From JAICMB01 sp963795935 (GTDB lineage Bacteria > Acidobacteriota > Terriglobia > Bryobacterales > Bryobacteraceae): a stretch of 64,000 bases of DNA. The notes below the pieces were generated by a model. It worked only from the letters and a program-made list of their open reading frames with translations. It ran no database searches and was not told the origin of the DNA. The position numbers were made by a program, and so were the translations under genes. Below are positions 40,084 to 50,403 of the stretch, piece by piece (the stretch's first letter is position 1; each line of letters begins with the position of its first letter). The DNA lies in the NCBI GenBank assembly GCA_963795935.1, contig CAWCJO010000004.1, positions 1,488,001 through 1,552,000 of the forward strand. Reading direction: 5' to 3'.

Positions 40084-40317
40084 TTATAGCCCGAGTGGCT
40101 TTTTTGGAATCTGGTCCATGACCTTCATGCGGCGCTGCGCCTGCCTGGTCCTGCTTAAACGCATAAAATTGAGCGCCGCCAGGAGCACTAAACCGACAAT
40201 AACCGGCACGCGGCCCTCGGGCGCTCCCGGAAAGAGGCCGGGCTCGACCAGCAGCGCAATGGCAAGAGTCACGGTCAGGAGCGCGATGGCGAGTCTAAGC
40301 ACCATCGCATCCATCAT
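40084..40317 (-). CDS. Small membrane protein, two helices
   Basis: A 77-residue protein with two predicted membrane helices (LRLAIALLTVTLAIALLVEP and VPVIVGLVLLAALNFMRLS) and a basic cytoplasmic tail (RTRQAQRRMKVMDQIPKK). No family is recognised and the start is uncertain because two Met codons are adjacent and no clear ribosome-binding site is seen. Confidence 0.5.
   Translation of the reverse strand: MMDAMVLRLAIALLTVTLAIALLVEPGLFPGAPEGRVPVIVGLVLLAALNFMRLSRTRQAQRRMKVMDQIPKKPLGL
40088..40105 (+). terminator. Possible weak intrinsic terminator
   Basis: AGCC-CGAGT-GGCT followed by six T residues, 27 bases after the stop of the HETAEW protein gene. The stem is only four base pairs, so termination would be weak. 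Confidence 0.35.
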
Positions 40318-40828
40318 ACACGATGGAACATGCGCGAGGAGAATTGTCCAATGCAGATGATCCTAAAACGGGGAGCGTTTCCAATGCAAGACGATCCTGA
40401 AACAGGAACCCTGAGTTATGTTGCGGATGAATGCACATCGAGATGCAGAACGCTGCAAACCTCCTGTTCGAACGGCTGCTGTGGCGCTATTAGCTGAGCA
40501 GCACCCGATCCCGGTGCTGGAGCCATCTTGCTTCAGTTTTATTCCGCATCCGCGGCTTGCACGGCGCTAACGGCTCGGATTTCGTCAATTGCACCGTCAT
40601 GCGGCTGCTCCAGAAGCTCTGGATCGAATTTGTGCGGCAGCGCGGATATGAGGGATGACGCCGCATACCGCACAATCGCGCCGCCGTCGAAGCGGCCGCA
40701 ATCTGGCCGGGAGCCGGCCGGCGTTGGCCAAGCTATTCAACGTAACAGTCGCCCACAGATTCCTTCGATGACGCAGGTTTTTAGACGCGTTTTCCAAGAT
40801 ATACTAATAGGTAGGCAGCCCTGTATAT
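40318..40828. other. Intergenic region without a recognised gene
   Basis: About 510 bases upstream of the S41-like gene. It probably contains that gene's promoter, but no convincing -35/-10 pair, RNA gene or repeat was found. Confidence 0.4.
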
Positions 40829-42145
40829 ATGAATAGCCGTTTCAAGTTTTGGGTCGTGTCCAGCTCGACCTGTCTGGTGCTTCTTTTGTTGCTGGGAGCG
40901 GTCCATGGCCGGAGCGCAAATCCGGAAGATACGTACCGGCACTTGGCCGTTTACACCGAAGTTCTGCAGCACATCAAGGCCGATTATGTGGAAGAGCCCG
41001 ACATGAAGGGCGTCACGCTGGGGGCCTTGAACGGCATGCTGGAATCGATCGATCCTTACGCGAGCTATCTCAGCGCCGATCAGTACAAGCAATATCAGAA
41101 GAGCAAGGACCAGCATAAGGCCGATGTCGGGCTGGTGCTGTCGAAGAAGTTCGGCTACATCGGGATCGTAGACTCGATCCCCGGCTCGCCTGCGGCGAAG
41201 GCCGGTTTGACGACGACCGACGTGATTGAAACGATCAACGGCGTTGCCACGCGGGACATGCCGCTGGCTTTCGCGGAGATGCTGCTGCAGGGCGAGCCGG
41301 GCAGTACCGTCGAGCTCGGCGTGCTGCGCTATCGCAATCCGGAGCCGACGAAGCTGACGCTGACGCGCGCGCCGCTGCGTTATCCCGTGGTGCTTTCGAA
41401 GATGCTGCCCGATCAGATCGGGCTGGTGGAGGCGGAGAGCCTGGAAGGCAATAACGTCCGCGAGGTGGCGGCGAAGGTGGAGGATCTGCAGAAGCAGGGC
41501 GCCAAGCGTTTGATTCTCGATCTGCGGCACTGCGCGACGGGCGATCCCGACACCGGTATCGCGCTGGCGAACCTGTTTCTGGACAAGGGTCTGATTACGT
41601 ATACGAAGGGGCAGACGGCGGCGCGGGAAGATTTCAACGCGACTCCATCGAAGGACATTACGCATCTGCCGCTGGTCGTGATGACGAATCGCGGGACGGC
41701 CGATGGGGCCGAGATCGCGGCGGCCGCGCTGCTGGACGACAAGCGCGCCGAAGTGGTCGGCGACCGCACTTACGGGGACGCTTCGATCCGCAAGCCGATC
41801 ACGATGGACGATGGCTCGGCCGTCATTCTCTCGGTCGCGAAATATTATTCTCCCAGCGGCAAGGCGATCCAGGATACGGGCGTGACGCCTTCGGTCGCGG
41901 TGCTTGACGTGGAGCCCGTGCCGGAAACGGACGACGATGCGACGGCGGCGCCGAGTGCCGAGCCGCAGCCGAAAAACGGCGAGGACAAGACGCTGAAGAA
42001 GGCCATTGAAGTTGTGACCAAGGGCAATACGAGCACGGCCCAATCGGCGACGCCGGAGCCGGGGAACGCCGTCCAGCGGTCCACGCCGCCGATAACGACG
42101 CCGGACACTCCGCTTCACATTCCGGAGCCCAATAAGCATCCGTAA
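40829..42145 (+). CDS. S41 (CtpA-like) peptidase homologue lacking catalytic residues
   Basis: A 438-residue protein: membrane anchor or signal (VVSSSTCLVLLLLLGAVHG), an N-terminal region with YVEEPDMKGVTLGALNGMLESIDPYASYL, a PDZ domain (about 95-170), and an S41 core. In active CtpA proteins the core has a SASASE-type motif with the nucleophile Ser and a TFGKG motif with the general-base Lys. Here the positions read TNRGTADGAE, giving A294 at the Ser position, and RTYGDAS, giving D317 at the Lys position. The fold seems kept but the Ser-Lys dyad lost, so it is probably a non-catalytic PDZ adaptor. It leads a tight gene run (four bases to the FmdB-like gene). Confidence 0.85.
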   Translation: MNSRFKFWVVSSSTCLVLLLLLGAVHGRSANPEDTYRHLAVYTEVLQHIKADYVEEPDMKGVTLGALNGMLESIDPYASYLSADQYKQYQKSKDQHKADVGLVLSKKFGYIGIVDSIPGSPAAKAGLTTTDVIETINGVATRDMPLAFAEMLLQGEPGSTVELGVLRYRNPEPTKLTLTRAPLRYPVVLSKMLPDQIGLVEAESLEGNNVREVAAKVEDLQKQGAKRLILDLRHCATGDPDTGIALANLFLDKGLITYTKGQTAAREDFNATPSKDITHLPLVVMTNRGTADGAEIAAAALLDDKRAEVVGDRTYGDASIRKPITMDDGSAVILSVAKYYSPSGKAIQDTGVTPSVAVLDVEPVPETDDDATAAPSAEPQPKNGEDKTLKKAIEVVTKGNTSTAQSATPEPGNAVQRSTPPITTPDTPLHIPEPNKHP

Positions 42146-42149
42146 CCAG

Positions 42150-42503
42150 ATGCCCACCTACGAATACAAATGCGATCAGTGCGGCGACATTTTTGAGATC
42201 AGACAGAAGTTCGCGGATGCGCCGCTAACGAGCCACGAGAAGTGCGGGGGTCCGGTCCATCGGCTGATTTCCGCGCCGGGGTTGCAGTTCAAGGGGACGG
42301 GTTGGTACGTGACCGATTACGCCCGTCCGGGGAGCCGCGAAGAGAAGAAACCGGAGTCGTCGAAATCCGAGACGAAGGCGGACTCCAACGGTTCGAAGTC
42401 CTCGTCCACGGAATCGAGTTCTTCGGAGACCGCGGCGACGAAGTCCGGCGATTCGAGTACGACGAAGTCCGAATCGAAGCCGTCCGATACTACAAAGAAA
42501 TAG
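42150..42503 (+). CDS. FmdB-family zinc ribbon protein
   Basis: A 117-residue protein with the FmdB start PTYEYKCDQCGDIFE. The first knuckle is C8-x2-C11; the second is H29-x2-C32 (HEKCGG), where the usual first Cys of CxxC is replaced by His. The GTGWYVTDY element follows. From residue 58 the tail is nearly all Ser, Lys, Thr, Glu and Asp, a low-complexity extension. The family is of unknown function, with links to gene regulation. Its position between a PDZ/S41-like gene and Gfo/Idh genes with 4-5 base gaps indicates one operon. Confidence 0.85.
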   Translation: MPTYEYKCDQCGDIFEIRQKFADAPLTSHEKCGGPVHRLISAPGLQFKGTGWYVTDYARPGSREEKKPESSKSETKADSNGSKSSSTESSSSETAATKSGDSSTTKSESKPSDTTKK

Positions 42504-42508
42504 AGGCT

Positions 42509-43844
<1,336 letters not shown>

Positions 43845-43848
43845 TGCG

Positions 43849-45108
43849 ATGGCGGCGAACGACAACGTCCAGATCGCGCTGATCGGTGCGGGCGGGATGG
43901 GCTCGGGCGACGCGCAAATGGCGACGTCGATTGCGGGCGTGAAAATCGTCGCGGCGTGCGACATCTACGACGGCCGGTTGCAGCGGGCGAAAGAGCGCTG
44001 GGGCGGCGAACTGTTCACGACGCGCGATTATCGCGAGGTGTTGGCGCGCCCCGATGTGGACGCCGTCATCGTGGCGACGCCCGACCACTGGCATAAGCAG
44101 ATCACCATAGACGCGCTGGCCGCGCGCAAACACGTCTATTGCGAGAAGCCGATGGTGCATTCGATCGACGAGGGCAACGCCGTGGTCGAGGCGCAGCGCA
44201 AGAGCGACCGGACGCTGCAGATTGGCAGCCAATACGTCAGCTCGCTGGTGTACCAGAAGGCGCGGGATCTTTTGAAGACGGGCGCGATCGGCGAATTGAA
44301 TCTGGTCGAAGCGTGGCTGGACCGCAATACGGCGCTGGGCGCGTGGCAATACAGCATTCCGCCGGACGCGTCGCCGTCCAACATCGATTGGGACCGTTTT
44401 CTGGGCAGCGCGCCGAAACGGCCGTTCGAGCCGATCCGGCTGTTTCGCTGGCGCAACTACGTCGATTACGGCACGGGCGTGGCGGGGGATCTTTTTGTTC
44501 ATCTGCTGTCGGGGCTGCATACGGCTACCGGGGCGCTCGGTCCCACGCGCGTTTATGCTACGGGCGGCCAATATTTCTGGAAAGACGGGCGCGACGTGCC
44601 GGATCTGATGCTGGCTCTGCTCGATTATCCCAAGACGGAGCAACATGCGGCGTTCACCGTGAGTTTGAAAGTAAACTTTGAGAGCGCGCTACCGCAGGAA
44701 TCGTTCGGCGTGAAGTTCGTGGGCAGCGAGGGGACGCTGACAACCGGGTACAGCGAATTGACGTGGTCGCGTCACCCGCGCCAGATTGCGCCCGGTTACA
44801 CGATCGACACGTTTCCGAAGGCGGTCCAGGAAGAGTTCAAGCGCGAATATTACGCCAAGTATCCGGTTGAGCGGCCGAATGCCGACAGCATGCGCCCGGA
44901 TAAGGAAGAGAAGTTCGTGCCGCCGCCGGGATCGGACGCGCACTTGCTGCATCACCGGAACTTTTACGCGTCGGTGCGGGCGGGGCGGCCGTCGATCGAA
45001 GACGCGGTGTTCGGTTTCCGCGCCGCGGGTCCGGCGCTGTTGACGAACGTAAGCTACTTCGAGCGGCGCGTGTGCGGGTGGGATGCGGCGGAGATGCGGC
45101 GGGTTTGA
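43849..45108 (+). CDS. Gfo/Idh/MocA oxidoreductase without signal peptide
   Basis: A 419-residue intact paralogue of the preceding gene, starting four bases after it. Motifs: IALIGAGGMGSGDAQ at the start (nucleotide binding), ATPDHWHKQ, YCEKPMV, SIPPDASPSNIDWDRFLG, FRWRNYVDYGTGVAGDL, and HLLHHRNFYASVRAGRPS near the end. Unlike its partner it begins directly at the Rossmann fold, so it should be cytoplasmic. The pair looks like a tandem duplication whose products act in different compartments. The substrate is unknown; a sugar or glycoside derivative is typical for the family. Confidence 0.9.
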   Translation: MAANDNVQIALIGAGGMGSGDAQMATSIAGVKIVAACDIYDGRLQRAKERWGGELFTTRDYREVLARPDVDAVIVATPDHWHKQITIDALAARKHVYCEKPMVHSIDEGNAVVEAQRKSDRTLQIGSQYVSSLVYQKARDLLKTGAIGELNLVEAWLDRNTALGAWQYSIPPDASPSNIDWDRFLGSAPKRPFEPIRLFRWRNYVDYGTGVAGDLFVHLLSGLHTATGALGPTRVYATGGQYFWKDGRDVPDLMLALLDYPKTEQHAAFTVSLKVNFESALPQESFGVKFVGSEGTLTTGYSELTWSRHPRQIAPGYTIDTFPKAVQEEFKREYYAKYPVERPNADSMRPDKEEKFVPPPGSDAHLLHHRNFYASVRAGRPSIEDAVFGFRAAGPALLTNVSYFERRVCGWDAAEMRRV

Positions 45109-45163
45109 GCGGCGGGAGTTTAGGCGAGGCCCGGTTGAGATCGTGACATTACCGCAAAGATCA

Positions 45164-46279
45164 TCATGGAACGCGGTAGCGGCGGACTTTCTCCTCGTCG
45201 AGCTCGACGCCGAGTCCTGGACGGTCCCCAATGCGGGCCTTCCCGCCCTCGATGGGCAGCGGCTCGGTCAGCAGATCGTCGGTGTAATAGAACGGTCCGA
45301 TGATGTCGGAGGGAAACTCTGAAGCGCTGATGCCCGGAGTCGCCAGCGCGATGTGTATCATGGCGGCGCTGCCGACGCCCATTTCGAGATTGCTGCCGAC
45401 GATACAGCTCAACATGGCTGCTTCGGCGATGGCGGCGATTTTGCGGGCGGGGCCGATCCCGGCGGATTTGCCTATATAGATGGAGAGCGCGTCGGCGGAT
45501 CCGGCGCGAACGATTGCGAGCGCATCCTCGGCCGTATTGACGCTCTCATCCGCGATGATGGGCAGCTCGACTTGCGAACGGACCAGGGCGAGCCATGCCG
45601 GATCGGCGGGCGGCACCGGCTGCTCGACGAAATAGATGCCGAACTCGCTCAGACGGCGAATCATCGTGACGGCCGTTCTCGGATCCCAGGCGCCGTTGGC
45701 ATCGATGCCGAGGCGCGTATCCGGTCCAACGGCGCGGCGTACGGCGCGAACGCGCTCAATGTCTTGAGCGGGATCGATGCCGACCTTGACCTTCATCGTG
45801 GTAAATCCTTGTTCGAGCGCCCACGCGGCGATGTCCGCGGCGCGCGCGGGCTCCACGCCCGAGATCGACCACTTGGTCGCGACGTAATCACGCACGGGGC
45901 CGCCGAGCAGGCGATAGACGGGCAAGTTAGCGGTCTTGCCGAGGAGGTCCCACAGCGCCATCTCGAGGGCCGCCTTGGTGAAAGGGTGCCCGAATACGGC
46001 GCTGCGCATGCGAAGAGTCAGCGCTTCGATATTGCCGGGATTTTCGCCGATCAGAGCGGGGGCGAGGATTGTGTCGATAAAATGCGCGGCGGTGACCTGA
46101 TCTTCGCCGCTCCAGCGCGGTGTGCAGGAGACCTCGCCCAAGCCGGTGAGGCCCTCGCTCGTGTGGACTCTTACGAGCAGGAATGGAGAAACCGAATGAA
46201 AACCGCTCTTTCCCCGAATCGCGAGATGCGCGTGCAGCGGCACCCTGACGGGTATCGATTCAATGGCGGCGATCTTCAA
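45164..46279 (-). CDS. Enolase-superfamily enzyme (mandelate racemase/muconate cycloisomerase group)
   Basis: A 371-residue protein of normal family length. Catalytic set: K163 and K165 in TMKVKVG, metal ligands D193 (GIDANGAWD), E219 (FVEQP) and D244 (IADES), and K271 in YIGKSAG. The Lys-x-Lys plus opposing Lys fits the muconate cycloisomerase/dipeptide epimerase subgroup rather than mandelate racemase proper. The start TTG 46279 lies one base after the stop of the TonB receptor gene, so translation is coupled. The enzyme abstracts a proton next to a carboxylate; the substrate is presumably an intermediate of the operon's pathway. Confidence 0.88.
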   Translation of the reverse strand: MKIAAIESIPVRVPLHAHLAIRGKSGFHSVSPFLLVRVHTSEGLTGLGEVSCTPRWSGEDQVTAAHFIDTILAPALIGENPGNIEALTLRMRSAVFGHPFTKAALEMALWDLLGKTANLPVYRLLGGPVRDYVATKWSISGVEPARAADIAAWALEQGFTTMKVKVGIDPAQDIERVRAVRRAVGPDTRLGIDANGAWDPRTAVTMIRRLSEFGIYFVEQPVPPADPAWLALVRSQVELPIIADESVNTAEDALAIVRAGSADALSIYIGKSAGIGPARKIAAIAEAAMLSCIVGSNLEMGVGSAAMIHIALATPGISASEFPSDIIGPFYYTDDLLTEPLPIEGGKARIGDRPGLGVELDEEKVRRYRVP

Positions 46280-46280
46280 C

Positions 46281-49200
46281 TTAAAATATAAACTTCAGAG
46301 CGAGTTGCATCTCGCGGGCGTCCGATGCGGACAGGATTTGGCCCGTCGTCGGCTGATTGATGGTGGTATTCGGCGCTCCCAGATTCACGTGATTGAGCGT
46401 GTTGAAGATCTCCCAACGGAACTGGACGTAACTGCGTTCCGTGATGTGAAAATTCTTCATCAAGTCGGTATCGAGATCGGAGTACGCCGGACCGGTGAGA
46501 ATGCCGACGCCGGAGTTGCCGAATTGATAGAGCGGCGGAGCGGCGAATGCCGCCGGATTGAACCATTCGCTCGCAGTGGGATTCGATAGATGCGGATCTC
46601 CAACGATATTGGGACGGGCATTCACGCCATTCCCGAGCGTCGCGCCGGGGACGCTGAACGTCAGCGGAGCTCCAGACTGGAAGCTGTAAATGCCGGAGAG
46701 CTGCCAACCACCGACGATGAAGTCGAGCGCGCGCGGCATGGCGCCTCCGAAGCGCTTGCCGCGTCCGAAGGGAAATTCGTAGATGGCGCTGGCGCTCAAA
46801 ATTTGGCGCCGCTCCAGAGGCGAGGGGCCGCGATCGTAATTGGCGGGCGCATAGGGCGTGGGCTGGGCGGTCACGTCGTTGCCTTCATTCGATATGTCGC
46901 GCGCGAACGCGTAGGAGAGCCGGTATTCCAGTCCCTTCGAGAATCGTTTATCAAATTTGACTTGCAGGCTGTTGTACCAGTCGCGCCCGAGGTTCTCGTA
47001 TAGATTGATGCCGCCGAACTGCGGGTACGGCAAGGCGGCCTGCAAATTCGTATATTGCCCGGGCGGCGCGGTGTTGATGTGGGGCCATGCGACCAGATCG
47101 TAGCCGCGGCTGGCGACGTAGGAGACAGTGAGCGCCGCATCGATTTTCGGGATGGCCTGTTCGATCGAGACGTTCCAATCGTGAATTTTCATGGGCTTTA
47201 TATTCACGACGGCGGCGGAGACGGAGGGCGCGACGAAATCGCCGGGATTGGCGGGGAAAGCGGTTTCCCATTGCTGGTTCGAGGCTTTCGCGAACGTCAC
47301 CTGCTGCGAGGCCCAGTAGGGAGGGCCGATGACCTGCGACCCCGTAATGTTGCCGTTGTAATTTGAAGCGAAGATGCCGTAAGCTCCGCGCACCACAAAC
47401 GTATCCTTGCCGATGGGACGCCACGCGGCCCCGATGCGAGGCGAGACGTAATTGCTGGAATCGGACAGGCCCTCGGGGTAGCCGACTTGCGATGCCGGCA
47501 CCCACAGGCCGGCGGTTGCGGCGGCGAGATAGGGCGCGATGGGCTGCGCGCTCAGATCCACCATGCCGTTCTCCTCGCCGGCGACCGCTTTCCCGATGGC
47601 GGTATCAAAGGTGGCGCCCGCGCCGCGCACGAGAGTTCGTTCCCACCAGCGATCCCAGCGGACGCCCAGCTCCAAAGTAAGCCGCGGGTGAACATGCCAA
47701 CTATCGTTTACATACGTGGCGGAATACGGCTCATGACCCATGGCGAAATCCGCCAGAATCGTGTTTGCCCGCGCGGACTGGACCAAGCCAAGCAGGTAAT
47801 CGGCGAAGGCATTGCCGGTGTACTGGCCATTGAAGGTGAAGGTGCCCCGCGGGTCCGAGGAAGAATGGTGCGCCAGCGTGCGGTTGTCGAGGTACTCGCC
47901 GCCGAATACGAGCGTGTGCTTGCCTTTCACCCAGTTCATGCTCGCCCGGCCGTTCAGGATCTCGCGGCGGAACGAAGCAGGGACCTGGGCCGGGTCGCTA
48001 AAGCCTGAATAGCCGCTGATGGCGACGCCGGGAAGGCCGATGGCGGGAGCGCGGAAGGCGGTTTGAAAGCCCTGAATGCCGGCGTCTTGTGTGAGATTTT
48101 CTTTGCCGACCTGAGGCGATGCGATCTCGCTATCGGAGTGGATGAAACCGGCGGAAACGGTGAGCAGGAGCGCCGGCGTGATGGTCCAATCGTAATTCGC
48201 CGCGGCATTGTGCTGCACCAGATCCTGCGTGCTGGAGACTGTAGGAGAATAACCGGCGCTCACCTGCGTATCGCCCACGCGGATGTAGCGGAAATAAATC
48301 TTTTGGCGCGAAGAGATCATCTGGTCGATGCGATAAATCTGGTTGGATCCGTCCTCCGGCGTTTTCGCGAGGGCCCGATAGAGATTGCCCGGAGCGTTGG
48401 GTAAAAGCAGATAAGGGAAGAAGAACGTAGCGGCCGAATCGAAGCGATTGGCGGGAATCTGATTTCCGGGGAACGCTTTCCCGGTAAGTGGATCGGTGAT
48501 CGTGGTCTTGAGCGATGAAAAATCTCCGTTCAGGAATGCCGGCGGAATGGCGGGCGAGTTGAAAATAGTCTGGGTGCGAACGTTCAGGCCTTCGTAGCTG
48601 GCGAAGAAGAAGGTCTTGTCCTTCACGACAGGACCCCCGAAAGTGTAGCCGTACTGGTTGCGGCGAAGTTCGGGCTTGGAGGAGGCAAACGCGTTGCGCG
48701 CGTCGAGCGTATCGTTGCGCAGGAACTCCCACAATGTTCCGTGAAACGCGTTCGTTCCGGATTTCGTGATCATCTGCACCTGAAGAGGCTGGCGGCCGTT
48801 TTCAGCGCTGTAGCTGGAGGTTTCCACGCGGAACTGGCCTACCGCATCGAGATTCGGGAATGCGATGCCGCCCTCCGCGCTGGGGTCGTTGGCGCTGGCG
48901 CCGTCGATGCTGAACTGCGTCGCGTCGTTATGTTGGCCAAGTCCCTGGACCTGATGATTGAGCGTGTTCCCGCTGGGCGGACCCAGATACCGCATGCCCG
49001 GCACCAGGGCGACCATCTGGATGGGGTCGCGCCCATTGAGGGGAAGCTCCTTGATTTCTTTCTCCTCAATAGCGGATTCAACCGAGGCACTCTCGGTTTG
49101 GACCAATTCCGCTCCCCCTTGAACCGTGATCTCCTGCTTGACGTCGCCGAGCGTCAGGACGGGTTCAATGCGTTTTTGCTCTCCGGCGACCAATTCGGTT

Positions 49201-49475
49201 CGCGCCAGGCGCCATGTTTTGAAGGTCGGCATGGAAGCCGAGACGGAGTAGAATCCGCGAGGAAGAGCGAGGACCTGGAAATAGCCATTCGCGTTCGTCG
49301 TTGCGGTCTCGTGGAGACCGGTATCGAGATTGGTGACCGTGATCGCGGCGTTGGGGACAACAGCTCCGGTGCTATCCTTGACGATCCCGAGAATGGATCC
49401 TTCGGCGCCCGCTTGGGCGCACACGACAACTGCTCCCAGAACGCTTATTAACAGGGCGATGAGTATGCCTCGCAT
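46281..49475 (-). CDS. TonB-dependent receptor, Oar-like, with carboxypeptidase-regulatory N-domain
   Basis: A 1,064-residue outer-membrane protein. ATG 49475 has an ideal AGGAGG five bases upstream. A signal peptide (ILIALLISVLGAVVVCAQAG) precedes a carboxypeptidase regulatory-like beta-sandwich (about 26-110; GIVKDSTGAVVPNAAITVTN, then NANGYFQVLALPRGFYSV), a plug domain (about 115-235; LPLNGRD, VQGLGQHNDATQFSIDGA) and a long beta-barrel ending in aromatic FIF. This architecture is typical of Acidobacteria and of Myxococcus Oar. The receptor probably imports the substrate handled by the cluster, using TonB energy. Confidence 0.92.
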   Translation of the reverse strand: MRGILIALLISVLGAVVVCAQAGAEGSILGIVKDSTGAVVPNAAITVTNLDTGLHETATTNANGYFQVLALPRGFYSVSASMPTFKTWRLARTELVAGEQKRIEPVLTLGDVKQEITVQGGAELVQTESASVESAIEEKEIKELPLNGRDPIQMVALVPGMRYLGPPSGNTLNHQVQGLGQHNDATQFSIDGASANDPSAEGGIAFPNLDAVGQFRVETSSYSAENGRQPLQVQMITKSGTNAFHGTLWEFLRNDTLDARNAFASSKPELRRNQYGYTFGGPVVKDKTFFFASYEGLNVRTQTIFNSPAIPPAFLNGDFSSLKTTITDPLTGKAFPGNQIPANRFDSAATFFFPYLLLPNAPGNLYRALAKTPEDGSNQIYRIDQMISSRQKIYFRYIRVGDTQVSAGYSPTVSSTQDLVQHNAAANYDWTITPALLLTVSAGFIHSDSEIASPQVGKENLTQDAGIQGFQTAFRAPAIGLPGVAISGYSGFSDPAQVPASFRREILNGRASMNWVKGKHTLVFGGEYLDNRTLAHHSSSDPRGTFTFNGQYTGNAFADYLLGLVQSARANTILADFAMGHEPYSATYVNDSWHVHPRLTLELGVRWDRWWERTLVRGAGATFDTAIGKAVAGEENGMVDLSAQPIAPYLAAATAGLWVPASQVGYPEGLSDSSNYVSPRIGAAWRPIGKDTFVVRGAYGIFASNYNGNITGSQVIGPPYWASQQVTFAKASNQQWETAFPANPGDFVAPSVSAAVVNIKPMKIHDWNVSIEQAIPKIDAALTVSYVASRGYDLVAWPHINTAPPGQYTNLQAALPYPQFGGINLYENLGRDWYNSLQVKFDKRFSKGLEYRLSYAFARDISNEGNDVTAQPTPYAPANYDRGPSPLERRQILSASAIYEFPFGRGKRFGGAMPRALDFIVGGWQLSGIYSFQSGAPLTFSVPGATLGNGVNARPNIVGDPHLSNPTASEWFNPAAFAAPPLYQFGNSGVGILTGPAYSDLDTDLMKNFHITERSYVQFRWEIFNTLNHVNLGAPNTTINQPTTGQILSASDAREMQLALKFIF

Positions 49476-49632
49476 CGCAACCTCCTGGATCAGGATAGTC
49501 TAACGGCCGCTGCTCCGGCGATGGAGGCCAAAGCGAAAGGCGCAGAAATGTTAGAGATAGTATATCAGCAGGGTGCCTCGCCGTCCATTGCGGCAGAATA
49601 CGGCGTTTTGTAGTTGTTCCGCGGATACCGAT

Positions 49633-50400
49633 TTACCAGTTTGCAAAATCGGCAATGAACGCCGAGACATCGTCGACGATGGCATCGAAGAAGCACGCGC
49701 CTTTTTCGGCCGTCGCGAGATTGGGATGGCCGACCACGCCGCTCGTTGATATCTCGTGAAACTCGTTCACGCTGTAAACGGGTTTGGCGTATTGCATGTC
49801 GGCTTTGCGGTAGCGGGAGGAATGCGAGGGGCCATCGGCGCGCGCCAGCTCCATGCGGACGCGGCCGGGGTGAAGGTGCAGCATCAGCGAGGTTTCCATT
49901 TCGCAGGCGTGGCCGAGACCGCCGAGTTCGGATTCGCGGATGCGCTTGATGCTCTGGGCCGCTAACATCCAATACGCGGCGTAGAGGACGTGAACGCCGC
50001 CGGGATCTGCGAGGCTGCTCTTCACTTCACGCAAGGCGGCGCGCACGGGGATGTCATTGCCTCCATGGCCGTTCAGCAGAAAGATTTTCCGGGCGCCCAT
50101 GGCGAGAATGGAACGGCACAGGTCTTCGATCACCGCAATGTAGTTCATCTGCCGGATGTCGAGCGTGCCGGGGAAATGCATGTGATGAGTGGAATGGCCG
50201 AGCCAGAGGCAGGGGAGCAGGAGGACGCGTTCGGGCAATTTCCGTTCGACGGCGTTCGCGATGGCGGTTACGATATCCGTGTCGGTTGTGAGAGGCAGGT
50301 GCGGTCCATGCTGCTCGAAGGAGCCTAGCGGCGCCGTTACGATCAGGTCGGCAATGGGAAGGGCTTTGACTTCCGGCCAGGAGAACGATTCGAGGCGCAT
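49633..50400 (-). CDS. Creatininase-family amidohydrolase
   Basis: A 255-residue protein with the family metal site: E29, H31 and H34 in LGSFEQHGPHLPL, D40, H112 in LNGHGGND, and Glu residues in CEMETS near 168. Creatininase-family members hydrolyse cyclic amides or formamides (creatinine, riboflavin-pathway FAPy, mycofactocin peptide). The start ATG 50400 lies three bases after the stop of the gamma-glutamyltransferase-family gene. It is separated from the TonB receptor by 157 bases, the largest gap in the cluster. The substrate is unknown; cleavage of an amide in the imported compound is likely. Confidence 0.88.
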   Translation of the reverse strand: MRLESFSWPEVKALPIADLIVTAPLGSFEQHGPHLPLTTDTDIVTAIANAVERKLPERVLLLPCLWLGHSTHHMHFPGTLDIRQMNYIAVIEDLCRSILAMGARKIFLLNGHGGNDIPVRAALREVKSSLADPGGVHVLYAAYWMLAAQSIKRIRESELGGLGHACEMETSLMLHLHPGRVRMELARADGPSHSSRYRKADMQYAKPVYSVNEFHEISTSGVVGHPNLATAEKGACFFDAIVDDVSAFIADFANW

Positions 50401-50403
50401 AAC

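Noticed and set aside
40781..42157. Long minus-strand open frame opposite the S41-like gene
   Set aside because: Arg-rich antisense translation without a recognisable domain; the plus strand encodes a PDZ/S41 protein.
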